Shown here: piece by piece, positions 36,895 through 46,211 of the stretch
Layout of the letters: each line of letters opens with the position of its first letter
Numbering within the stretch: position 1 is the stretch's first letter
Origin: Chitinophaga terrae (ex Kim and Jung 2007)
Lineage (GTDB): Bacteria > Bacteroidota > Bacteroidia > Chitinophagales > Chitinophagaceae
DNA: 64,000 nt
Assembly: GCF_900107795.1 (NCBI RefSeq)
Contig: NZ_FNRL01000001.1
Coordinates: forward strand, 182,544-246,543
Direction: 5' to 3'
The notes under the pieces: model-generated
Told to the model about the DNA's origin: nothing
Database searches by the model: none
What the model saw: the letters and a program-made list of their open reading frames with translations, nothing else
Translations under genes and position numbers: made by a program

Positions 36895-38706
36895 ATGAAA
36901 AAATTAAGTATCGCCATCCTGATGTTGTTATGCGCCTTCCAGCTAAAGGCCCAGCATACATTCCAGCTTGGAGACTCCGCTTTCCTGCTGGACGGGAAAC
37001 CCTTCCAGATGATATCCGGCGAGATACACTACCAGCGGGTGCCGCGCGAATGCTGGCGCGACCGCCTGAAAATGGCCAAGGCAATGGGCCTGAACACCAT
37101 TGGAACCTACGTGTTCTGGAATATGCATGAACCGGAGAAAGGGCATTACGACTTTACCGGCAACGGAGATGTAGCGGCATTTGTGAAAATTGCACAGGAA
37201 GAAGGACTCTGGGTGATTTTACGCCCCAGCCCCTATGCCTGCGCCGAATGGGAATTCGGGGGTTATCCTTACTGGTTGCAGAACGAAAAAGGACTGGAAG
37301 TAAGAAGTAAAGAACCGAAATACCTGGAAGCTTACCGGAACTATATCAAAGCAGTAGGCCGCCAGCTGGCAGGCTTGCAGATCAATCATGGCGGCAATAT
37401 CCTCATGGTGCAGATTGAGAACGAATACGGTTCTTACGGCAGCGATAAAGAATACCTGGAGATCAACCGCAAGATGTTCGTGGAAGCGGGTTTCGACGGG
37501 CTGCTCTATACCTGCGACCCTGCAGCCGATGTAGCAAAAGGGCATTTGCCTGGCTTGCTCCCGGCGGTGAACGGGGTAGACGATCCGGAGAAAGTGAAAA
37601 AGCTGGTGAATGAAAACCATAACGGGAAAGGCCCGTACTATATTGCAGAGTGGTATCCTGCCTGGTTCGACTCCTGGGGCCAGAAGCATCATACGGTGCC
37701 TTATGAGCAGTTCCTGGACAGGCTGGACAGGGTACTTGCAGCTGGTATTTCCATCAACATGTACATGTTCCATGGCGGTACTACCAGGGGTTATATGAAC
37801 GGCGCCAACTACAATGACCAAAGCCCTTACGAGCCGCAGATCAGCAGCTATGATTACGATGCGCCATTGGATGAAGCAGGAAATGCTACTCCCAAGTTCA
37901 TGCACTTCAGGGAAGTGATTGCCAAGCATCTGCCGGCGGGTACAAAACTCCCGGATGTACCAGCGAAGAAGCCTTCCATACAAACGCCGGTTGTTACCTT
38001 CACCCGCAGCGGCAGCATATTCGATAACCTGCCACAGGCTGTGAAAAGCGTAAATCCGTTAACGTTTGAAGATCTTCGGCAGGCTTATGGTTTCGTATTA
38101 TACCGGACAACGGTTAAAGGAGGATACAACGCCTTGCTTAAACTCAAAGACCTGAGGGACTATGGGATCGTTTTTGTAAACGGCAAACGGGTAGCAATAC
38201 TCGACAGGCGATTGAAACAGGATAGCGTGCAAGTGGCATTACCAGCCGGTACTGTAACGCTCGACCTGCTTGTTGAAAACCTGGGACGTATTAATTTCGG
38301 TCCATATCTTCTTAAAAACAAAAAAGGGATCACTGAAGCGGTATTGTTGGATGGCAAGCCTGTACAGGGCTGGCAACAGTTTAAACTCCCATTCGACAAA
38401 CAGCCTGCAATTAAAACAGGAAAATTGACCGCCGATGCGCCGGTTCTGAAAGAAGGCAGTTTTTCACTCGATGCACCAGGCGATACCTATTTAGATATGA
38501 GCAACTGGGGCAAAGGCGTAGTATGGATCAATGGTCATCACCTGGGCAGGTACTGGCAGGTTGGCCCACAGCAAACATTGTATGTACCGGCTGAATGGCT
38601 GCATAAAGGTAATAACAAGGTAACAGTGCTGGAGTTAATCAAACCTGCTGCTGCAACCTTGCAGGGAATTGATCATCCGATCCTCGACCAGTTGCAGGCG
38701 CAGTAA
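36895..38706 (+). CDS. Glycoside hydrolase family 35 beta-galactosidase
   Basis: 603 residues with a signal peptide ending FQLKAQ (1-20). The GH35 barrel is clear: MISGEIHYQRVPRECWRDRL, GLNTIGTYVFWNMHEP, the acid/base Glu in MVQIENEYGSYG (near residue 175) and the nucleophile Glu in YIAEWYPAWFDSWG (near 252), then MYMFHGGTTRGYMNGANY. The C-terminal part contains jelly-roll domains with WGKGVVWINGHHLGRYW. It removes terminal beta-linked galactose from oligosaccharides and would complete the breakdown started by the GH30 enzyme. It starts 14 bases after GH30, and a terminator closes the operon. Confidence 0.95.
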   Translation: MKKLSIAILMLLCAFQLKAQHTFQLGDSAFLLDGKPFQMISGEIHYQRVPRECWRDRLKMAKAMGLNTIGTYVFWNMHEPEKGHYDFTGNGDVAAFVKIAQEEGLWVILRPSPYACAEWEFGGYPYWLQNEKGLEVRSKEPKYLEAYRNYIKAVGRQLAGLQINHGGNILMVQIENEYGSYGSDKEYLEINRKMFVEAGFDGLLYTCDPAADVAKGHLPGLLPAVNGVDDPEKVKKLVNENHNGKGPYYIAEWYPAWFDSWGQKHHTVPYEQFLDRLDRVLAAGISINMYMFHGGTTRGYMNGANYNDQSPYEPQISSYDYDAPLDEAGNATPKFMHFREVIAKHLPAGTKLPDVPAKKPSIQTPVVTFTRSGSIFDNLPQAVKSVNPLTFEDLRQAYGFVLYRTTVKGGYNALLKLKDLRDYGIVFVNGKRVAILDRRLKQDSVQVALPAGTVTLDLLVENLGRINFGPYLLKNKKGITEAVLLDGKPVQGWQQFKLPFDKQPAIKTGKLTADAPVLKEGSFSLDAPGDTYLDMSNWGKGVVWINGHHLGRYWQVGPQQTLYVPAEWLHKGNNKVTVLELIKPAAATLQGIDHPILDQLQAQ

Positions 38707-38776
38707 GAAAGAACAGAAGCTCGGATGTTTATGAAAAAAGGATAAAGAATTTCCGACAGGATAATAATACAGTTTT

Positions 38777-38816
38777 AAAAAAAATCCTCTCCGGTAAACG
38801 GAGAGGATTTTTTTTG
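38777..38816. terminator. Bidirectional terminator between the utilization locus and lpdA
   Basis: AAAAAATCCTCTCC and GGAGAGGATTTTTT pair around a 5-base loop with A and T runs on both sides, ending the GH35 transcript and the convergent lpdA transcript. Confidence 0.9.
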
Positions 38817-38836
38817 ATATAAAACAGTTTGACTGA

Positions 38837-40243
38837 TTACAGGTGAATAGCTTCGCCGTATGCTACTTCGATAGCGTCTTTTACGGATTCGCTCATGGTT
38901 GGGTGAGGATGGATAGAATCCAGTACTTCCTGGTAAGTTGTTTCCAGCTTACGTGCAACCACTGTTTCAGCGATGATCTCTGTAACGTTGGCGCCGATCA
39001 TGTGGGTACCTAACCATTCGCCATATTTAGCATCGAAGATCACTTTTACAAAACCTTCAGTAGCGCCGGCAGCAGAAGCTTTACCGGAGGCTGAGAATGG
39101 GAATTTACCAACTTTCACTTCATAACCCGCTTCTTTAGCCGCTTTTTCTGTGTATCCTACAGATGCGATCTCAGGAGCGCAATAAGTACAACCAGGGATG
39201 TTCATGTAATCGATGGTTGCAGGTTTGTGAGCATATTTCTTTTCGTTGTAAGCGATTGCTTCCACGCAAACGATACCTTCCTTGGAAGCAACGTGTGCAA
39301 GCGCCTGACCAGGAACCATGTCGCCGATCGCGTAAACGCCAGGAACGTTTGTCTGGTAATATTTATCTACCACTACGCGTCCTTTATCGGTTTTGATACC
39401 CAGTTGTTCCAGTCCGATATTTTCGATATTAGCAGCGATACCAACAGCGCTCAGTACAACGTCAGCTTCGAGGGTAACCTCGCCGGTTTGTGTTTTAACT
39501 TTAGCTTTAACGCCGTTACCGGTTGCTTCCACAGCTTCTACAGAAGCGTTGGTCATGATATCGATACCTTTTTTCTTGTATATCTTTTCCAGTTCTTTGG
39601 AGATATCCTCATCTTCTACCGGTACGATACGAGGGAGGAACTCAACGATGGTCACTTTAGTGCCCAGGGTTGCGTAGAAATAAGCAAATTCTACCCCGAT
39701 AGCGCCGGAACCAACAACGATCATTGATTTAGGTTGCTGAGGCAGTACCATTGCCTGGCGGTAACCGATCACGTTCTTGCCGTCGATCTTCAGGTTAGGC
39801 AGTTCACGGGCGCGGGCGCCTGTAGCCAGGATGATATGTTTTGCATCATAAACTGTAGCCTTGCCATCTTTATCGGTCACTTCTACCTGGCCTTTAGACT
39901 TCAGTTTACCATTCCCCATGATCACATCGATCTTATTTTTCTTCATCAGGAACTGAACGCCCCTGCTCATTTTATCTGCAACACCACGACTGCGTTTGAT
40001 CACTGCGTCGAAATCTACTTTAGCATCAGCTACCGTGATACCGTAATCTTTGGAATGCTGAGTATATTCATATACCTGTGCAGTTTTTAATAATGCCTTA
40101 GTTGGAATACAGCCCCAGTTTAAACAGATACCACCCAGGCTCTCTCTTTCCACTACAGCGGTTTTAAATCCAAGCTGTGAAGCACGGATAGCAGCCACAT
40201 ATCCGCCGGGACCACTACCAATTACGATAACGTCGTATGCCAT
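38837..40243 (-). CDS. lpdA: Dihydrolipoyl dehydrogenase
   Basis: 468 residues, the E3 flavoprotein of 2-oxoacid dehydrogenase and glycine-cleavage complexes. It has the N-terminal FAD site VIVIGSGPGGYVAAIRA, the redox disulfide GGICLNWGCIPTKALL (Cys40 and Cys45), the NAD site IVVGSGAIGVEFAYFYA, the second FAD motif GVYAIGDMVPG and the C-terminal dimer/active-site segment DSIHPHPTMSESVKDAIEVAYG with the catalytic His-Glu pair. It reoxidises the lipoyl arms and reduces NAD. It is encoded alone here, with its own promoter-like box upstream. Confidence 0.97.
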   Translation of the reverse strand: MAYDVIVIGSGPGGYVAAIRASQLGFKTAVVERESLGGICLNWGCIPTKALLKTAQVYEYTQHSKDYGITVADAKVDFDAVIKRSRGVADKMSRGVQFLMKKNKIDVIMGNGKLKSKGQVEVTDKDGKATVYDAKHIILATGARARELPNLKIDGKNVIGYRQAMVLPQQPKSMIVVGSGAIGVEFAYFYATLGTKVTIVEFLPRIVPVEDEDISKELEKIYKKKGIDIMTNASVEAVEATGNGVKAKVKTQTGEVTLEADVVLSAVGIAANIENIGLEQLGIKTDKGRVVVDKYYQTNVPGVYAIGDMVPGQALAHVASKEGIVCVEAIAYNEKKYAHKPATIDYMNIPGCTYCAPEIASVGYTEKAAKEAGYEVKVGKFPFSASGKASAAGATEGFVKVIFDAKYGEWLGTHMIGANVTEIIAETVVARKLETTYQEVLDSIHPHPTMSESVKDAIEVAYGEAIHL

Positions 40244-40269
40244 ATTGTTTAATTTTAAATTGAACTCGC

Positions 40270-40277
40270 CAAAGGTA
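40270..40277 (-). promoter_or_regulatory. Predicted -7 box of lpdA
   Basis: TACCTTTG on the minus strand matches TAnnTTTG exactly, 26 bases before the lpdA ATG. The -33 region lacks a clear TTG. Confidence 0.5.
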
Positions 40278-40340
40278 AAAAATAATTATGAATTGCCTAT
40301 TATATATAAAGGCCGCCGATCTGAACCCGCTAAAAAGACA

Positions 40341-40368
40341 AAAGCGAAGACCCGTTCGTCTTCGCTTT
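40341..40368 (-). terminator. Terminator of the lolA transcript
   Basis: AAAGCGAAGAC and GTCTTCGCTTT pair around a 6-base loop. On the minus strand a TTTTGTCTTTTT tail follows. It lies 38 bases beyond the lolA stop codon. Confidence 0.85.
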
Positions 40369-40405
40369 CACATAATATCTTAATAATGAGACAGTAAGGA
40401 CATTA

Positions 40406-41065
40406 TTATCTTAAATCAACTACCTCTACTCCAGGATAATTCTTGGCATCGAAAGTGAAAGTAGCGTCGCTCAGGTTAGTGTTAGGAGTGAAATTGGTGA
40501 TATCGTAAGTATAATGATTGCCATTCTTCTCAAACACCTTCATCCTTGCAATTGCCTGGTTCTTTTTATCGATAGATACGATCACCTTAAATATGTTCTT
40601 GGATTTATCTGTAGGCGTCAGCTCAATGTTCTGCAGCACTTTACCTTTTTCTGTTGTTTCGCCATTGAGTTTGTACAGGTAATCTTTGTCATAAAAATTG
40701 GTGAACAGCTTGGCTGGCGTCATTGCTCCGCTGCTCTGGTCCACGTTATTGATAGTTACTTCATTTACGTCTTTAGCGTAGGTCCAGGATGTTTTGTTGT
40801 CGCTGATGATCTCCTGGCCTGGCAGTGTTACTTTATATTTTGCGCCTTTCAGGTAAACAGTACCTTTTTTTGAGTCGGATACGCTGTTATTTGCACCTTC
40901 TACTTTTAAAACAAAATTCGCAACTACTGTTTTTAATGATTTGAATTTATTACTAACGCCATCGAGGATGGTTTTTGCTTTGGGATCAGAAGCACCTTTG
41001 GACTGTGCCATGCCGCTGAAAACAATACCACTCAACAACATTCCGGTTAATACAAATTTCTTCAT
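40406..41065 (-). CDS. Outer-membrane lipoprotein carrier protein LolA-like
   Basis: 219 residues with a signal peptide (1-20, SGMAQ). The mature part is an open beta-barrel of the LolA/LolB type: LDGVSNKFKSLKTVVANF, KKGTVYLKGAKYKVTLPG, SWTYAKDVNEVTINN and a C-terminal NYPGVEVVDLR. In the family it shuttles lipoproteins through the periplasm. The gene lies 131 bases downstream of ftsK on the same strand, an order I know from other Bacteroidota. A GL-to-outer-membrane role is likely given how many lipoproteins this window encodes. Confidence 0.88.
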   Translation of the reverse strand: MKKFVLTGMLLSGIVFSGMAQSKGASDPKAKTILDGVSNKFKSLKTVVANFVLKVEGANNSVSDSKKGTVYLKGAKYKVTLPGQEIISDNKTSWTYAKDVNEVTINNVDQSSGAMTPAKLFTNFYDKDYLYKLNGETTEKGKVLQNIELTPTDKSKNIFKVIVSIDKKNQAIARMKVFEKNGNHYTYDITNFTPNTNLSDATFTFDAKNYPGVEVVDLR

Positions 41066-41196
41066 CGTAATTCTTTTTGGTTTTTGCTACCCAGCAAAGA
41101 CAAATGCCATGCCGTTAAAATTAGCTTTTTCTGTCAGGGTGCAAAATTGAATATATTTTCCTGAAAATGGGAATAAATTCAGAAAGTTATAACATA

Positions 41197-43842
41197 TTAT
41201 AACAAATTATTAAGGATTTCCTGCAGTTCGCTTTCTGTTTTTACCAGCACTTCCCTGGCCTTGCTTCCCATGTTTGGCCCAACAATGCTGGCTGCTTCCA
41301 GCTGGTCCATCAGCCTGCCGGCCCTGTTGTAGCCCAGTTTCATGCGGCGTTGCAGCAAGGAGGTAGAACCCTGCTGGGTAGAAACGATCACCTGGGCCGC
41401 CTCTTCAAATAACGGGTCCCTGTCGGCAATGCTCAGTTCCTTTCCATCCGGGTCTTTATCATCTACGTACTCAGGCAGCAGGAAGGCATCCGGGTACCCT
41501 TTCTGGTTTCCAATAAATTCGGCCACGCTTTCCACTTCCGGCGTATCCACGAACGCACACTGCAGCCTCACCAGCTCGCCGTTGAAAGATACCAGCATAT
41601 CCCCCTGTCCTATCAACTGCTCGGCTCCTCCTATGTCCAGGATGGTACGGGAGTCGATCTTGGACGAAACTTTGAATGCTATACGTGCAGGGAAGTTCGC
41701 CTTGATGGTGCCTGTAATAATGTTAACTGACGGGCGCTGAGTAGCAATGATCAGGTGAATACCCACAGCCCTGGCCAACTGGGCCAACCTGGCTATCGGC
41801 ATTTCCACTTCTTTACCTGCCGTCATGATCAGGTCAGCGAACTCATCCACTACCAGCACGATAAATGGCAGGTAACGGTGCCCTTTAAGCGGATTCAGCC
41901 TGCGTTGGGTGAATTTCGCATTATACTCCCTGATATTACGGGTTCCTGCCTCTTTAAGCAGGTCGTATCTCAGGTCCATTTCAATACACAAGGCATTGAG
42001 GGTATGTATCACCTTTTTGGTGTCGGTGATGATAGCGTCTTCCTCTCCCGGTAGTTTAGCCAGGAAGTGTTTTTCTATCAGTTTATAGAGCGATAATTCA
42101 ACCTTTTTAGGATCGACAAGCACGAATTTCAGTTGGGAAGGATGCTTCTTGTAGAGCAGGGAAACCAGGAGGGTGTTGATACCCACTGATTTACCCTGAC
42201 CGGTAGCTCCTGCCATCAACAGGTGCGGCATTTTGGCCAGGTCGGCTATAAAGTTCTCATTGTCGATCTTTTTACCGATGGCGATCGGCAGGTCCATGGT
42301 ACTGGTCTGGAATTTCTCTGAAGCCAGGAGGTTTTTCAGGGAAACGATCGATTTCTTCACATTTGGCACCTCGATACCAATAGTACCTTTACCCGGGATA
42401 GGGGCAATGATGCGGATACCAAGCGCCGAGAGGCTCAGGGCAATATCATCTTCCAGGTTCTTGATACGCGAGATACGGACACCGGCCGCCGGCACTATTT
42501 CATAAAGCGTAACGGTAGGCCCTACGGTAGCACTGATCTTCTGGATGGAAATATCGTAGTTTTTCAGTGTGTCAATGATCTGGTTCTTGTTCTTTTCCAA
42601 TTCGGTAGTATCCTGAACAATAACCTTATCGGCATTGTGATTTTCCAACAGGTCGAGGGTCGGGAACTTGTAGTCTCTCAGGTCCAACGACGGATCAAAA
42701 GGATCTACCGGTTCTACCGGCGCTGCAGGTGCAACGATCTCCACGTCCTCTTCTTCATCCCGGAAAGTAGGCTTGATCTCGAACGCCACTTCAGTTCCGT
42801 TGTCTTTTTTTCTTGGCGTCGGATCTATTTTCTCGGGAGTTTCTTCTATATATAACAACGGTCCGGGGTCTTCCACTTCTTCTTCCTCTTCTACCAGCTC
42901 TTCATCCAGCAACGCTGCATTCACCGGCGTTACTACAGCAACCGGGTCTGGCGGTATATACGCGGTATGAGCAGGAGGGATAGAGAGTTCTTCTTCTTTC
43001 TCAACCAACTGCATAGGAGGCAGATCGTTTTCCTCTTCTTCGGTAACAGCAGCAGAAGGATGGAGCATTCCTCCTTCTTCTTTCAACCCATTTTTTCTTG
43101 CCGGCTCCTCTTTTGCGGGAACAGGCACTGCTACAGTAGCCGCAGGCACAGGAGCTGGTACTACCGCCTGTACGGGTTTAGGAGGCTTTACTTTTTTCTC
43201 CGGCCATTTGAAATCCCAGTTGAATTTCCAGATAAGCCAGGACAGGCCTATCACCAACAACAGCAGGGCGGTACCGGTTTTTCCTACAAAGCCGGAGGTC
43301 CATTTGTTCAGGGCATCTCCCAGGGCGCCTCCCCAGGGGAAGTTGCCGCCTCCGGCAATAAATGCCATGGTTGTGCTGATGAATAAGAGACCGAATAAAA
43401 TATATTTAACGTTGCGCCATACACGAAATACCCGGCGGCCAACGATGAAGTTTACACCTATAATGAAAAAGAAATAACAGAAGAGATAAGCGGCGATACC
43501 TACCCCATAAAAGAAAAAGTTGTGCGACACGTAGGCGCCGAGGCGGCCCAGCAGGTTATCTACTTTTACATCTCCCAGCAATAGTTCCCGGGTCGAGTAA
43601 TGAAAAATCTTATCCTGGTCATCTTCCCAGGTAAAAAGGTAAGAAGTGAAAGCGATAAAACAGTAAACAGCCAGCAAAAGGAAAAACACACCCATTACCT
43701 TATGCGTGCGCTCATCTTTGACCAGCTCCTTTACTTTAACCTCAGGCTCTTTATCTTTCTTCAGCACATCAGGATTTGGGGTAGTAGTGCCTTTCGGTTG
43801 TTTGCTTTCCGGTTTTTCGTTTTTCAGTTTATTCTTGGACAT
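41197..43842 (-). CDS. ftsK: DNA translocase FtsK
   Basis: 881 residues. The N-terminal part has about four membrane helices (roughly residues 45-205), followed by a Pro/Glu/Val-rich linker (about 215-385). The motor has the alpha domain (ISATVGPTVTLYEIVPAAGV), the Walker A loop GATGQGKSVG near residue 545 and Walker B in IVLVVDEFADLI. The C-terminal gamma winged-helix (LLQRRMKLGYNRAGRLMDQLE) reads polar sequence signals. It pumps chromosome ends through the closing septum and activates dimer resolution. It follows the alpha/beta hydrolase gene by 9 bases. Confidence 0.97.
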   Translation of the reverse strand: MSKNKLKNEKPESKQPKGTTTPNPDVLKKDKEPEVKVKELVKDERTHKVMGVFFLLLAVYCFIAFTSYLFTWEDDQDKIFHYSTRELLLGDVKVDNLLGRLGAYVSHNFFFYGVGIAAYLFCYFFFIIGVNFIVGRRVFRVWRNVKYILFGLLFISTTMAFIAGGGNFPWGGALGDALNKWTSGFVGKTGTALLLLVIGLSWLIWKFNWDFKWPEKKVKPPKPVQAVVPAPVPAATVAVPVPAKEEPARKNGLKEEGGMLHPSAAVTEEEENDLPPMQLVEKEEELSIPPAHTAYIPPDPVAVVTPVNAALLDEELVEEEEEVEDPGPLLYIEETPEKIDPTPRKKDNGTEVAFEIKPTFRDEEEDVEIVAPAAPVEPVDPFDPSLDLRDYKFPTLDLLENHNADKVIVQDTTELEKNKNQIIDTLKNYDISIQKISATVGPTVTLYEIVPAAGVRISRIKNLEDDIALSLSALGIRIIAPIPGKGTIGIEVPNVKKSIVSLKNLLASEKFQTSTMDLPIAIGKKIDNENFIADLAKMPHLLMAGATGQGKSVGINTLLVSLLYKKHPSQLKFVLVDPKKVELSLYKLIEKHFLAKLPGEEDAIITDTKKVIHTLNALCIEMDLRYDLLKEAGTRNIREYNAKFTQRRLNPLKGHRYLPFIVLVVDEFADLIMTAGKEVEMPIARLAQLARAVGIHLIIATQRPSVNIITGTIKANFPARIAFKVSSKIDSRTILDIGGAEQLIGQGDMLVSFNGELVRLQCAFVDTPEVESVAEFIGNQKGYPDAFLLPEYVDDKDPDGKELSIADRDPLFEEAAQVIVSTQQGSTSLLQRRMKLGYNRAGRLMDQLEAASIVGPNMGSKAREVLVKTESELQEILNNLL

Positions 43843-43851
43843 AATTTAAAT

Positions 43852-45282
43852 TCAGATTTTGGGCCCCGACCATGGCGGCAACTGTAGTATCCAGTGTGCC
43901 ATAAATTCGGGAACCAGGGGATCAATGGTTTGTTCCAGCTCTCCATATTCATCAGGCTCACAGGTTATACAACGCTGAAACAAGTGATTTAGTCCTTGAA
44001 ACTGACGGACTGTTGTAAATCCATTTCCATTTTCACGTAAGATACGCTCTATTGCGTTCAAATTTGCAGTGGCGTCTACCTGCACATCGTTCGTTCCGTT
44101 AATTGCCATGAACGGGCATTTGATCTTCTTCAGCTGCTCCAGTGGTTTATATCTTAATACCGAAATGGCTTCAGGGGTGATATTGGCGCCCTTGACCATT
44201 TCTTCGGCTGTGGTACTTTGTTTTATTTCGGCTGGCGATTCATCATATAATTTATGGATCATGGCTTCGGCCAGCGGGCGCACCACTGAAATGGGCTGAT
44301 CTCCGGCCAGCAGATCCCAATACGGTTTCATTCTCTGTACCTGCGCATTTGCTACGCTGTCGGGCACCCCTTCCAGCCTGTTTTTGATCCTGGTTTGCAG
44401 ATCTACCAGTTCTCGGCCTGGCAATCCTATTCCCGCCATAGAAATTACAAAAGCGATGGACGGATTGTTGGCTGCAACCAGTTGCGCTATGATCGCTCCT
44501 TCGCTGTGCCCTAATACCCCGATCTTCTGTTTATAAACATCCCTTCGGGTGTTCAGGTAATCTACCGCTGCCTGCGCATCATTTGCAAAGTTATAGATCG
44601 TAGCGGTATCAAATTGCCCCGAGGAAGCACCAACACCCCGGTCGTCGTACCGGAGTGTCGCTATTCCATTTTTTGCAAAATAATCTGCCAATACCAGGAA
44701 GAGTTTATGACCTGCCATTTCATCGTCGCGGGTCTGTGCTCCTGAGCCTCCCAGCAGGATCACTACCGGGTAGAGGCCAAACTGGCGGGGGCGGGTGAAT
44801 GTACCGCCCAATGTTATTTTTTCTTTGGTATTTGTGAACTGTACTTCTTCTGTTAAGTAGGAAAAAGGAGGTTTAGGTTCCTGGGGCCGTTTATTGATAT
44901 CCCCTTTCTCAATTTCCTTTCTTCCAAAATTAACAGCGCTCATGTCAGGACCAAAACTGGCATTCCCTTTAAACTGCCTGGTTGCCGGGTCCCAAACCCC
45001 TGCATAGGCGAAACGTATTTCATCGATCCTGAACAACAGGGTATCGCCCCGCTGGATGGTCACTGTAACATTGAACCGTTCTGCTACGGGCAGGTCGGGC
45101 AATGTTAACGTGCCTTTATACTCCCCTGCTTCTTTTTCAAAGTTCAGTATGATCCGCTGCCTTTCCCCATAGTAAAGTTTATAGGTGCCAAACCACTTCC
45201 CTTCCAGATCTGCCTGCTGTTGCGCCATTGCAGTTGTTCCCAGTACCAATCCTATCATCAACACCCAAAACCTTTTCAACAT
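43852..45282 (-). CDS. Secreted alpha/beta hydrolase
   Basis: 476 residues with a signal peptide (1-20, TTAMA). Residues 24-145 form a beta-rich N-terminal domain (DLEGKWFGTYKLYYGERQ), a module often fused to Bacteroidota hydrolases. From about 165 comes the alpha/beta hydrolase core: VVILLGGSGAQTRD (oxyanion loop), ATLRYDDRGVGASSG, the nucleophile elbow VLGHSEGAIIA (Ser) and the His in GLNHLFQRC near the C-terminus. It is probably a periplasmic esterase or acyl-peptide hydrolase; the substrate cannot be read. It lies 9 bases upstream of ftsK and may be co-transcribed with it. Confidence 0.82.
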   Translation of the reverse strand: MLKRFWVLMIGLVLGTTAMAQQQADLEGKWFGTYKLYYGERQRIILNFEKEAGEYKGTLTLPDLPVAERFNVTVTIQRGDTLLFRIDEIRFAYAGVWDPATRQFKGNASFGPDMSAVNFGRKEIEKGDINKRPQEPKPPFSYLTEEVQFTNTKEKITLGGTFTRPRQFGLYPVVILLGGSGAQTRDDEMAGHKLFLVLADYFAKNGIATLRYDDRGVGASSGQFDTATIYNFANDAQAAVDYLNTRRDVYKQKIGVLGHSEGAIIAQLVAANNPSIAFVISMAGIGLPGRELVDLQTRIKNRLEGVPDSVANAQVQRMKPYWDLLAGDQPISVVRPLAEAMIHKLYDESPAEIKQSTTAEEMVKGANITPEAISVLRYKPLEQLKKIKCPFMAINGTNDVQVDATANLNAIERILRENGNGFTTVRQFQGLNHLFQRCITCEPDEYGELEQTIDPLVPEFMAHWILQLPPWSGPKI

Positions 45283-45292
45283 ATCTCTCTTT

Positions 45293-45685
45293 TTATGCTT
45301 TATATTTTAATAACCCTGATAATAAGCAGATCCAGCCTGCAATAAAAAATACGCCTCCTATAGGCGTCAGGATACCGATTAATTTAGGAATTTCATTTCC
45401 GCCGATCTTCAGCGCCGTGATCAGGTAAAGAGAACCTGAAAACAGGAAGATGCCGATGATAAAACATCTGCCGGCCCATTCCAGTGCGCTTGCCGGCAGA
45501 TAGGCAAAGAGAATGCCGGTCGCGATCAATGCAAACACATGATAGAACTGATATGTAACGCCTGTCTGAAATACTGAAACACTTTCCGGCGTCACGAGTT
45601 CTTTCAGTTTATGTGCGCCGAACGCACCTAAAATCACTGCCAACGCGCCTAAAGCTGCTGCCCAAACTAAGAAACTTTTATGCAT
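45293..45685 (-). CDS. DUF423 family membrane protein
   Basis: 130 residues with four predicted membrane helices (about 7-23, 44-62, 70-88, 97-122). The DUF423 signature is present at the start (LGAFGAHKL) and end (LTPIGGVFFIAGWICLL). The family is small, conserved and of unknown function. Its start overlaps the end of aroK by 8 bases, and the alpha/beta hydrolase gene begins 10 bases after it, so these minus-strand genes are probably one transcript. Confidence 0.85.
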   Translation of the reverse strand: MHKSFLVWAAALGALAVILGAFGAHKLKELVTPESVSVFQTGVTYQFYHVFALIATGILFAYLPASALEWAGRCFIIGIFLFSGSLYLITALKIGGNEIPKLIGILTPIGGVFFIAGWICLLSGLLKYKA

Positions 45686-46181
45686 GACCTAATTTTTCCG
45701 TAAAGGTATCCAATGTTATATTATCTGAAGTAATTATATGCCTTGATTGCTGGTAGAAAGGCAGCCTTTCTGCCAGTTTTTTTTCGATGAACCCTTCCAG
45801 GTCCTCATCTTCCAGGTCGGCGATCAGCGGGCGTTTCTGTTTTTTCCTTTTCAGCCTGTCTGCCATTGTTTCGAGCGACGGGTTGATCCAGATCGTAGTA
45901 CCGTTGCTGTTCATAAAGTCCATATTTTCCTGGAAGCAGGGAGTACCTCCGCCGCAGGAGATAAGGAAATTATCCTGCTTCGATAATTCTCTCAGCAACA
46001 GGCTTTCTTTTTCCCGGAAATAATCTTCTCCTTTCGTTGCAAAAATGTCGGCGATCGCCATTTCTTCTGTTTCCACAATTACATCATCGAGGTCGTAGAA
46101 CGGCAGTCCCCAGTGATCAGCCAGTTGCTTACCCCAATAGGATTTGCCGGCACCCATAAAGCCGAGTAGATATATCTTCAT
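45678..46181 (-). CDS. aroK: Shikimate kinase
   Basis: 167 residues, a full-length P-loop kinase: YLLGFMGAGKSYWGKQLA (P-loop residues 7-14), FYDLDDVIVE (shikimate-binding Asp), GEDYFREKESLLL (Arg contact), SCGGGTPCF (the GGG motif) and KRPLI in the lid. It phosphorylates shikimate at the 3-hydroxyl in the aromatic amino acid pathway. It overlaps DUF423 by 8 bases downstream and lies 30 bases downstream of the phosphopantetheinyl transferase gene. Confidence 0.95.
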   Translation of the reverse strand: MKIYLLGFMGAGKSYWGKQLADHWGLPFYDLDDVIVETEEMAIADIFATKGEDYFREKESLLLRELSKQDNFLISCGGGTPCFQENMDFMNSNGTTIWINPSLETMADRLKRKKQKRPLIADLEDEDLEGFIEKKLAERLPFYQQSRHIITSDNITLDTFTEKLGHA

Positions 46182-46211
46182 ATTAAACGCAGAGTTCTAA
46201 GTCTTAAAAAA

